64,000 bases of DNA from Rhizophagus clarus (lineage: Eukaryota > Glomeromycota > Glomeromycetes > Glomerales > Glomeraceae): contig BLAL01000058.1 in assembly GCA_015698045.1 (NCBI GenBank), forward strand, positions 188,501 to 252,500, written 5' to 3'. Positions 22,552-31,985 of the stretch are shown here, piece after piece (the first letter of the stretch is position 1; each line of letters starts with the position of its first letter). The translations under genes and the position numbers were made by a program. Below the pieces are notes generated by a model that was not told the DNA's origin, did not search any database, and saw nothing but the letters and a program-made list of their open reading frames with translations.

Positions 22552-24139
22552 AGATGTGTTAATGGTTCACAAAAATTTATAGACGAGGTATGGAATTTTA
22601 ATTTTTTGGTAATTTTGATAATACTTACTATTATAATATTTTCAATTTTATACGTTTTAATAGGCTAAAGGATATTCAATTGATGATCACGAATATGATG
22701 TTCCACATATATATGGAATAACTCAAAATGCGGATACAAAAGATTATATTATTGTGCTTGACGATAGATATTGTAAAAACTGTGGTAAAATAGGCGAAAT
22801 ATATACAAATGAAGGATTTCAATGGTGCAAACCATGCCAGATAAATAATTTAAATAATTTAACCAAAAAATTTATAAACAGGTCCAGTGGAAATGAAAAA
22901 ATTGATAATTTTATTCAAGAAATGCAATTAAAAATTGAAAAAAAATCATAATAAAATAGTTGAATGGATACCATACAATCAATTTAGTAACATCAAAATG
23001 ATATGCAAAGATGATTTTACTACATTATATTCAGCAATATGGGTAGAAGGTCCATTAAATTTTGGTACATATGAATGCAAATGGGACGAGTCTAATAAAA
23101 AAGTTATCTTGAAATGTTTATATCAAAATATCACTGATGAATTCTTAAATAGGGTACTCTTAATTTCTTGATAATCATTTATTTATATGTAAATAATATA
23201 ATTCAAATCATAACTTTTTTCATGTACTTGTTTTGACAGGCTAGATTATATTTCGATAACACAAATAATAATTTAATTTATTTAAATATGAAATATCCCA
23301 AAATCCAAATACAAATGATTATATTATTGTATTTGGAGATGATTTTTGTGAAATCTGTGGCGAAACTATACTGATACATTTCGTAAATGTTGCAAATCAT
23401 GTCTAGTAAATGATTTAAAAAAAAATTTTGCAAACTGGACAAGCGGAAATGATAAAATTGATGAATTCATTCAAGAAATGCAAATGAGAATTAATGGTTT
23501 TGATGATATAACGGTTGAATGGATACCTTATAATCAGTTTAATAATATTAAGGAAGTAGGAAAAGGTGGTGCAATATGGAAGGATGGTCCATTTATATAT
23601 CATTATGACAATAACGTTAGTGAAAAATACAAAAGAAGTCCTAATAGGGAAGTTGCTTTAAAAAATTTATATAATTCACAAAATATTGCTGATGAATTTT
23701 TAATGAATCATTTATAATTTATTAAAATTATCATGTTAAAAAATTAAAAAATTTTATATATTTTATTAGATTAAAAAATATTCCATTAAGCATAATGATA
23801 ATATTCTTCAAATATATGGAATATCCCAAAATCCAGATACAAAAGACTATATTATGGTTCTTGAATATGCAAATGGTGGAAATTTTAATAGTTATATTAA
23901 TAATTATGCCGTAAATTGGTCTTTGATTGAAAGATTAGATGCATTAGAAAAATATAATTAATGGTCTTAAAAAAATTTATGAAAATGATATGGTTCATCG
24001 TGATTTCATACAGGAAACATATTATCATTTAATGTACAAGGTTATGATGAAAATCTTGATAGTACATTTTATATATCAGATATGGGATTATGTGGAGATT
24101 TTAGTAGTGTAGATGAAGAAAATATTTATGGAGTCATAC

Positions 24140-24714
24140 TAGAGACCTGCATTTGGCCATATTTTGAAACCCGGCCCGGCCCGGAATATACAGTAAAATT
24201 GAAAGCCCAGCCCGGCCCGGACCCGGACCAGAATTTTTATATTATTGTGTTTTACATTTTTGTTGTTTAAAGTTACATTATTTTAATATATTAATGCCTC
24301 GAAGTTCAATTTTTAATTTTTTTTAAACACAAATGTTAAAAAAAAAAAATTAGTAATATAGATCTCAAATTTGAACCAGTAATTTTCGGGTAATGTAAAA
24401 TTTAATAATTTGCATAATTGAAATACCACAAAAATACTAACTTATATATTCAGTGTTTAAAACATCATTATTTATAAATAAAATTATAAAATATATAATA
24501 ATTATATTAGAAAAATGGTAATGCCCGGATAAATTTAAATTTTGGCCGGAATTAAATAGGTAGTTTGGCCAGAATTAAGAAAATCCGGGTTTATATTCTG
24601 AACCCGGACCGGCCCGGAAATTTGTTAAGAACAGGCTAGCCCGGCCCGAACCCGGATTCCGGGCCGGGTCCGGGCCGGGTTTTGAACCCGGACCCGGCCC
24701 GTTGCAGGCCTCTA
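24140..24714. mobile_element. hAT-type MITE, 575 bp, GC-rich ends, in a kinase activation segment
   Basis: Exact target duplication AGTCATAC at 24132-24139 and 24715-24722. The ends are TAGAGACCTGCA and, on the other strand, TAGAGGCCTGCA. Both arms consist of GGCCCGG/CCCGGAC repeats, which create a long chance frame rich in Gly-Pro on the minus strand. The interior is AT-rich. The same ends, in decayed form, bound the 4.4-kb element at 52587-56986. Confidence 0.9.
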
Positions 24715-24886
24715 AGTCATACCTTTTGTATCGCCTGAGGTATTGAGAGGAAATCCATATACTAAAGCGGCAGATATATATAGTTTTGGTATGATTATGT
24801 ATTTCGTAGCAACTGGAATGCAACCTTTCTTTGACTGTGCTCATGATGAATTTTTAGTACTAAATATAGGCAAATACAGGTTATAA

Positions 24887-26095
24887 TTGTTATATGATAA
24901 TTTACACACAACTTTAAGTAAATTAAATTTCAGCTACATTCGATTGTCGGAAAGTAATTCCAAATAAATAGAATATACATAAATCATTTAACGTATAAGA
25001 TATAAATTGAATTAAAGTAATCTCTTACGAATCATTTTTATTAATAATGTCAAAATTATAATTATGGATACTGATACTTTTTACAATGAATTTAAACGTT
25101 AAATTATAATTTACGTTACTGTACAACTTTTAGTGATTCTACTTCAGTTTTAACTAATTGATTCCGTTATTTTTGTTAAATGTTTAATTTAATAAACTGT
25201 GTACTATTTTTTTCTTATTAAATCTTACAGCTAAACTATAAAACATTAAAACATGTAATTCAAAAAAAAAATCAAATTAAAATAGTACATCAAATAAAAA
25301 TTCAGTCCACTATATACAATAAATAGAGCATTGCTTAATTTATTAATGATAATACTGATCGCATTAAGTTGTTTCAAAAGTCATGACATCTCAAGATGAT
25401 ATTATTTGTAAATACTATGACAAAACATTTACAATTAATAGTTATCAATGGTGTAAACAATGTCAAACAAATGAGATAAAATTTTACAACCTGAATATGA
25501 TTACGATATTGAAGTATACACATTTTGAGGATAATGTCTCTCTTTAATAATTGTAATGTTGCATAAGTATATCGAGTATTATTTTGACAACATTAAAGGC
25601 AGCAAAAGTAAAGTGCACTTAAAAAAAAATCTCATTGAAAAAAATTGTTTAAATGTTATATTATATAATTAGCTAATTGGCGATAGTATGTTTTTGACCG
25701 ACAAATTATTGGCGATCATTTTCCAAATTAATGTACTTTTTTGCTTAATTTGGAAATTGTTGTGTGATCTTCAAGCATTTTTTCATGGAAGTGGAAATGC
25801 GCAATGTGAACTTTAAAGTTGAAATTTATATAGCTATTTAATTGCAATATGCAATGCAATAGCAATGCATATGCATATGCATATGCATATGGTTATTGCC
25901 ATAGCGACAGTATATCTATCTATACGCTATTTTTTTAAAAAATAAAAGAAATGATTATTTGTATTATGCTATATTGCATCTTTTGATATCATTAGAATAA
26001 AATTGCAAATTAAGCTCTCCTGTGCCACTTTTGTTGTTAATTATATTTAACCATCAAGTAAACGATTTTGCTGCAAAAAATTGATTTTGTCAATC
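24887..26095. other. AT-rich spacer with one exon relic and a microsatellite
   Basis: Besides the relic at 25383-25547, there is a (TGCATA) repeat at 25865-25890 made of overlapping palindromes. Nothing else was recognised. Confidence 0.5.
25383..25547 (+). pseudogene. Relic of a kinase-array first exon
   Basis: Starts M-T-S-Q-D-D-I-I-C-K-Y-Y, close to the first exons of arrays 2 and 3 (M-S-S-Q-D, M-S-F-Q-D-D-I-K-C). The second ribbon Cys is Tyr; W-C-K-Q-C is kept. Similarity ends near 25490 and the frame closes at 25547 after 54 residues. The upstream GATCGCATTAAG recalls the shared promoter block. No downstream modules follow, so this is an orphan 5' fragment. Confidence 0.65.
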
Positions 26096-26275
26096 ATAAT
26101 ACATAGTGTTTTGATCTGGATAGAAACCGTTATCCGGATAAATTAAAAAAATTATCCGGTTTTTATCCAGATAATCCAGTTCAGATAAAAATCCGGATAT
26201 ATCCGGATAGAAACTGAAATCCGGATAAAAATTATACAATTTTTTTTTTGTAAATCAAGAAATTTATAGCATATA

Positions 26276-26740
26276 TTAGATTTAATTCATAGCATAGATT
26301 TAATTAAATTCGTGGCATTTTGATTAATTTTGTGGCTTAAATGTGTGGCTTTATTAATTAGTTTTGTGGCACCTATTTAAATAATTTCGTAGAATTTATT
26401 TAATTAATTTTGTGGCTTAAATTTATGGCTTTATTTAATTATTTTCGTGGCATTTGCTTAATTAATTTCGTAGTGTTTATTAGTTTAATATCATAGTATT
26501 TTCTTAATTAATTTTGTAATTAACTTCATTTATGTCTTTGTTTAATTATTTTCGTGGAATTTGTTTAATTATTTTCGTGGAATTTGTTTAATTATTTTTG
26601 TGGAATTTGTTTAATTATTTTCATGGAATTTGTTTAATTATTTTCGTGGAATTTGTTTAATTATTTTCGTGGAATTTGTTTAATTATTTTCGTGGAATTT
26701 GTTTAATTAATTTCGTATTATTAATTTCATGGAATTTATT
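26276..26740 (+). repeat. Minisatellite, 23-bp unit
   Basis: The core GTGGAATTTG recurs at 26554, 26577, 26600, 26623, 26646, 26669 and 26692, exactly 23 bases apart. A more degenerate version (GTGGCATTT, GTGGCTTAAAT) extends back to about 26276. Inside the 5' region of the hAT transposon. Confidence 0.85.
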
Positions 26741-26979
26741 AAATTTGTAGCAATAAAATTTTGTAAAATTTTACAATATTAATCAGGTAAATTTATTATT
26801 TAGACCTATTGATTTATGACAATTATTATTTGTTTATTAAAACTTTTACAAATAAAATCACAGTTAATTCAGTTCTAAGCCATAATAAAGATTAATAAAT
26901 ACTGTACATTCCCTTGTTGAATTTTTCATAATTTCAATTAAAGTTTATTTTATTGAAAGCTAAAATAATTCACAAAATT

Positions 26980-29300
26980 ATGGAAAATAACAATGATCAA
27001 GATTACATTATTACCTTAAGTGAAAATGAAGGTTCTAGTGATGAAATTGTTGAAATTACTCCAACACCACTAGCAAAGAAAAAAAGAGGACGTCCTGCAA
27101 AATTATCTAAAACCCTTGGAAAACAAAAAATGACAAATACTACACTAGAATCAACAGATCGAGCACCAAATGATTCAAATCCCTTTAAACAAACTGCTGC
27201 AATAATTAAACCACAAACAAAAGTAAGTTGGGTATGGGATTATTTTATTAGAAAACAAAATGATAAAGGAGAAATACGTGCATATTGTCAGTTTTTATTA
27301 GATGATGGAGAAAATTGCTCAAAAAATTACAAATATGATGGGTTTACAGGAAATCTCAGTTACCATCTTGTTAAACATGGAATTATACCACCTCTAGAAA
27401 GCGGCATTATATCACCAATGCATACTCAATCTGCATCCAATAAAAATGGACAAAAAGAAAAAGAATTATCAACACTACGGTGGATTTTACTTACAACTCA
27501 ACCATTATCAACCATAACTCAAAAGGCATATATTAAGCATATGTATATTATAGATCCACAATTTACAGTTCCTGGAGAAAAAAAATTAAGAATGATGATT
27601 GCTCGCAGTTATGGGTATAATAAAGAAAAATTGAAACTGCTTTTAAAAACTGCTCAATTAATATCTTTAACTACTGATTTGTGGTCTTCTCATTCAAAAC
27701 ATGGATATTTAGGCTTAACAGCAACTTGGATCAATAAAAATTTTGAAATAATGGATGTTTTGCTTGAAATATCCTATTTTCTAACACTACATACTGCAAA
27801 AGCAATTACTGAAGGTATTAAAAATGCTATACAAAAGTGGGAAATTGAAAATCTTGTTGTATCAATAATAACAGACAATGGAGAAATGTAGTAGCTGCTA
27901 TTCGAGATTTAACACCAATTAAAAGACTCTCATGTGCTGCCCATACTTTGCAGCTGGCAATTAGTAAAGGATTAAAAGTTGTAGAAAATTTGGTATCACG
28001 TACAAAACAACTAATAAATTTTTTTTCTACTCAAAAACAAATTGAACGATTGATTAAAGTGCAAAAAGAGATTGGTTATGAAGAACCATTACATTTAATA
28101 CAAGATATATCTACTAGGTAAATATTTTAATTCAATTTAATTATTTAATAAATTTTATCCTAATTTATATAATTATTGTTGTTTAATTACTTAAGGTGGA
28201 ACTCTTCATATTTGGCATGGGATCGGCTGATTTTTCTTCAATATGCTGTGCTTCAACTTAGTATAAACTTGTCTTGTTCTCTTATATCTGAAGAAAAAAC
28301 TGATGGAATTAGATTAAAAAAAATTATGATAAAAGATAATGAATGGGAGTTATTAGATGAATTATGTAACATTTTGGCACCATTTGAGAAAGCTACACGA
28401 GATTTTTCTGGAAATACTTATGTTACATTAAGTCAAATATTTCCTATTATTACAGATCTCACAAATTCTTTAAAACCATCTGATAATTCATATGAAGTAT
28501 TAGAAGATTCTGATGATAATACTATTAATTCTGATATAATAGAAGAAGAAAGTTCACAAATTGAAGTAGATTATAGTAATATTTCAGAAGTATTAAAAAA
28601 TGTAAAAAATAAAATTTATTTAGGTTTGAAACATTATTGGGCAATGCCAGATGAGTTTGGCATTATGGCAGCACTTTTGGATCCAAGGTATAAAGATCTT
28701 AATTTTATAACTGATGAAGAAACAAAAGTAAAAATTCATTCAAGTTTACAAATACAATATGATCAATTAAAGAGAGAAATGCAGCAACAAACTAGTACTC
28801 CACCATCACCCACAATTTCAACAATTTCAACTACCTCAACAAGTTCAACTCCTAGCATGAGATCTTTACATGAGCATCAAGAAAGACGTCAACAAAAAGT
28901 AAAAAAAGTGTTTCAAACAAAAGAAAGTTCTACTTCATCATCAGCAATAGCTGATGAAATTACTACTTATTTTCTTTTACCAGTTGCTAGGGAAAATAAA
29001 AACCCATTAGATTGGTGGAAATCAAAACAGGAAATTTTTCCAGTTCTTTCTATTATTGCACGAAAATATTTAGGAATTCCTGCTACTTCTGTAGCTTCTG
29101 AACGACTTTTCTCAGATGCAGGAAACCACATTACAGCAAAAAGAAGCTTATTGGATCCTGCTTTATTAGGTAAAATGGTATTTTTAAAACGTAACATGAA
29201 AACTATGGATCATATTAATATATTTCCACCAGATTTGGATGTGGAAAATAATGATTATGTGGAAGATGAACACGAATTGGAAGAATTATTAGATGAATGA
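26980..29300 (+). pseudogene. hAT transposase with BED finger, one frameshift
   Basis: Start ATG at 26980 (M-E-N-N-N-D-Q-D-Y). Exon 1 runs to 28117, intron 28118-28195 (GTAAAT...TTAAG), exon 2 28196-29300; the junction makes S-T-R-W-N-S-S, a conserved hAT motif. Domains in order: Lys-rich region, BED-type zinc finger (C and C about ten apart, then H-x4-H, near residues 105-140), D-L-W-S-S (first catalytic Asp region), T-D-N-G (second Asp), C-A-A-H-T-L (C-x2-H motif), and the C-terminal dimerisation block with A-S-E-R-L-F-S. At 27887-27893 the frame is broken by a one-base indel right after T-D-N-G-E, giving TAG TAG. Cut-and-paste transposition is the family role. Confidence 0.85.
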
Positions 29301-29689
29301 TATTACATTTTTCATTATTTTTTTTATTAAATGTATTGAATTTTATTCTATTAAATATTTTTTATTAAATGTATTGAATTTTATTTTATTAAATAAAGAA
29401 TTTTATTATAAGAATATTTACACGTTTTTAATTATTAAATTATTCTATCATATACTTTGAAATAAAAATGAAAATTAAAAGAACTATTATTTAAGATATT
29501 TAATATTAAAAAATTTTTTTTTTTATATTTTTTATCCGGATACCGGATCTGACCCAGATATTTTTATCCGGATAATTATCTGGATAAAAACCGCGTTTAT
29601 CCGGATATCCGAAAAAAATAAATTATCCGGGTCCAACCGGTTGGACCCGGTCATGGATCGAAACACTAATAACACAGGTAAAAAAAAAA

Positions 29690-31440
29690 GCCGATCATTT
29701 AAAATAGTCACTATTAGTAAATTGTTTTACAGTAAAAAAAACTATTTTTTTTTGATCGTTTTTAATGAAAAAAACAAATGATTTTTTATATCATTTTTAA
29801 TAAAAAAACGTTTTATTTTGCAAATAATTTCAATAAGAAAAAAAAAATTTTTTTTAATCATTTTTAATAAAAACGATTTTTAATCATTTGTTTTTTCTAA
29901 TTATTTTTTAAATGATTTCCTTTTAGTCATTATAATAAAAAACAATTCAATAGTTTTTAAAAATATTTATATGAAAAAATCGAGTACAACGGCTTTTTTT
30001 AAAATCATTTTTAATTAAAAAGAACAAATTTTTCTTAATCATTTTCAATTAAAAACACATTTTTTTTAATTATTTTCAATTAAAGGAAAAAATTTCTTTT
30101 TAATCATTTTCAAATAAAAAAAAAATTCTGTTATTGATTTTGACGGTAATAAAAAGTAGACCTTAACAATTTTCTTAAAATAATTAATAGAAAATCTGAT
30201 TTTAACGGGTTTTTAAAATAATTTTATTGATTTTTTATTAATCGTTTAATAAAATAAACTCCAATAAAACGGTTTAAAAACACTTTTTAACGTTATTTTA
30301 AAATGAAGTTTTTTTTTAAGCGGTTAATTAAATCAAAAATGCTTTTTTTAAGTGTTTAATTAAATCAAAACCGATTTTTTTTAAGCATTTAATTAAATCA
30401 AAACCGCTTTTTTTTAAGTGTTTGATTAAATCAAAACCGCTTTTTTTTTAAGCGGTTAATTAAATCAAAAACGCTTTTTTTCAAGCGTTTAATTAAATCA
30501 AAACCGCTTTTTTTTAAGCGTTTAATTTTAAAAGAAACGTTAAAATAAAGTTTTTTTTAAGCAGCTTAATTAAAAAAGTTAAAAACCGCTTCTTTTAAGC
30601 AGCTTAATTTAAAAAACCACACGTTTAATTTAAACGTTTCTTTTAAATTAAATGCATAAAAAAAAGCTTTTTCTTTTAATCAAACGCTTAAAAAAAAAGC
30701 GTTTTTTTAAACAAACGCTTAAAAAAGTGTTTTTTTAAAATTACACCTAACAAAAAAGGTTTTTTTTTTTAATCAAACGTTTTAAAAAGGTGTTTTTTAA
30801 TCAAACGCTTAAAAAAAGCGTTGTTTTTTTAATTAAACGCCTAAAGAAAAGGCGATTTTTTTTAATTAAACGCCTTAAAAAAAAGGCGATTTTTTTTAAT
30901 CAAATGCCTAAAGAAAAGGCGATTTTTTTAATCAAATGCCTAAAGAAAAGGCGAGTTTTTTTAATTAAATGCCTAAAAAAAGCATTTTTTTTAATCAAAC
31001 GCCTAAAGAAAAGGCATTGTTATTTATAATTAAACGCTTGAGAAAAAAGCGTATTTTTTTTTAATTAACCGCTTAAAAAAAAGCGTTTTTTTTTCAATCA
31101 AGCGCTTAAAAAAAACCCATCAAGCGCTTAAAAAAAAGCGTTTTCTTTTTTAATCAAACCCTTAAAAAAGGCACTTTTTCTGATTAAACCGCCTAAAAAA
31201 ACGTTTTTTTTTTAATCAAACGCCTAAAGAAAAGGCATTTTTTTAAATTAAACACTTAAAAAAAAGCGTTTTCTTTTTAATCAAACGCTTAAAAAAAGCG
31301 TTTTTTTTCAATTAAACGCTTGAGAAAAAAGCGTATTTTTTTTAATTAAGCGCTCAGAAAAAGCGCTTTTTCTGATTAAACACTTAAAAAAGCGTTTCTT
31401 TAATTAACGCTCAAAAAAAGGCATTTTTTTGTAGTTATTG
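29690..31440. repeat. Hairpin-rich satellite-like array
   Basis: From about 30300 the DNA is a chain of 30-40 bp units, each with a small stem such as CGCCTAAAGAAAAGGCG or CGCTTAAAAAAAGCG separated by TTTTTTAATCAAA. The earlier part (29700-30300) is a degenerate version built on AATCATTTTTAAT. A plus-strand frame at 30790-31029 merely translates the repeat. One further unit lies at 31612-31655. No gene. Confidence 0.8.
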
Positions 31441-31694
31441 CCATTTTCAAAATGGTGTACGCTATTTATTCGTGATTGAATATTCGAATACCAATATTCG
31501 TCCGATTTTCATCCATGTTTTGTTCGGTTTTCATCCGGTTTTTGTCCGGTTTTCAGTTTTCTTTTTTTTTTATTCAGATATATCTGCATACATCATTTTG
31601 AAAACGGTGATAAACGCCTAAAAAAAAGGCGTTTATAATTAATCAAACGCTTTAGCTACTTTGCAATAAATATTTAAAATATATTTGTACTTGG

Positions 31695-31729
31695 GGGGGA
31701 CGAAGTCCCCCGCAAACTGCATATTCTAG
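31695..31729 (+). mobile_element. Helitron 3' terminus (stem-loop plus CTAG)
   Basis: A stem GGGGGAC (31695-31701), loop GAA and GTCCCCC (31705-31711) are followed after 14 bases by CTAG (31726-31729) and then T. A GC hairpin just before a CTRR end with T downstream is the known 3' signature of Helitrons. The same stem-loop occurs at 56569-56585. The 5' end was not located; the hairpin array to the left may be element interior. Confidence 0.75.
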
Positions 31730-31879
31730 TTACTGTACAACAATGTCAAGCGTCTATGGTTGTACTACAAAAAATCGGGCTAACCCTAAAAAATTTAGTG
31801 TTAATGTCAAGATGCGTGCATGTGGTTACACAAAATTTATAGTTGAGTTTCTATTTGTACAGGCTAAAATTCAATATCA

Positions 31880-31970
31880 CGTAAACAAATTTGTCTAAAC
31901 AATTTGCACATAAATTGGCGCAATTGTTATAGCACCACCTTTATTATTCTGATCACATCATTAAAATAAC
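31880..31970 (+). promoter_or_regulatory. Upstream block of array 3, shared with arrays 1 and 2
   Basis: Contains GGCGCAATTGTTATAGCACC and GATCACATCATTAAAATAAC in the same order as before array 1, 16 bases before the ATG at 31986. The Helitron end at 31729 lies about 150 bases upstream of this block. Confidence 0.5.
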
Positions 31971-31985
31971 TTTATACTCGAAACA

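Larger units (their letters stand above)
21589..24886 (+). pseudogene. Kinase array 2: dead copy with four ribbon/N-lobe modules and a truncated C-lobe
   Basis: Exons resemble array 1: 21589-21986, 22108-22587, 22664-23153, 23240 to about 23717, and 23770 onward. Damage is extensive. Exon 1 has a one-base loss after N-W-T and TAG exactly at the beta3 Lys codon, and its donor reads GCATGT. Exon 2 carries a 171-bp inversion. Exon 3 has a one-base shift in a run of A near 22940. Exon 4 has two shifts, has lost the bases after G-K-G-G, and has lost its donor. The C-lobe exon has two shifts around the H-R-D motif, then a 575-bp hAT MITE before the A-P-E segment (here S-P-E), and it diverges after about 24870. 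It preserves the array layout but cannot make a kinase. Confidence 0.85.
26104..29668 (+). mobile_element. Nearly complete hAT transposon, 3565 bp
   Basis: Ends TAGTGTTTTGATC (26104) and, on the other strand, TAGTGTTTCGATCC (from 29668). Flanking octamers ATAATACA (26096-26103) and ATAACACA (29669-29676) match at seven of eight positions. The subterminal regions (about 26110-26235 and 29530-29640) hold many ATCCGGAT-type motifs, plausible transposase-binding sites. A 23-bp minisatellite lies in the left part and the transposase gene in the right two thirds. One frameshift probably makes this copy inactive, but it could be a recent source for the MITEs. Confidence 0.85.

Noticed and set aside
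24575..24844. Minus-strand frame rich in Gly-Pro-Gly-Pro
   Set aside because: It is a translation of the GGCCCGG repeats in the arm of the MITE at 24140-24714 running on into the antisense of the kinase exon; no start context or coding signal of its own.
28967..29197. Minus-strand frame over the hAT transposase
   Set aside because: Antisense of the conserved dimerisation block.
30790..31029. Plus-strand frame of repeated L-I-K-R-L-K-K units
   Set aside because: It follows the hairpin satellite unit; the repeat length, not selection, keeps it open.
29690..31440. CRISPR-like repeat array
   Set aside because: Units are hairpin plus A/T tract without unique spacers, and the genome is eukaryotic.
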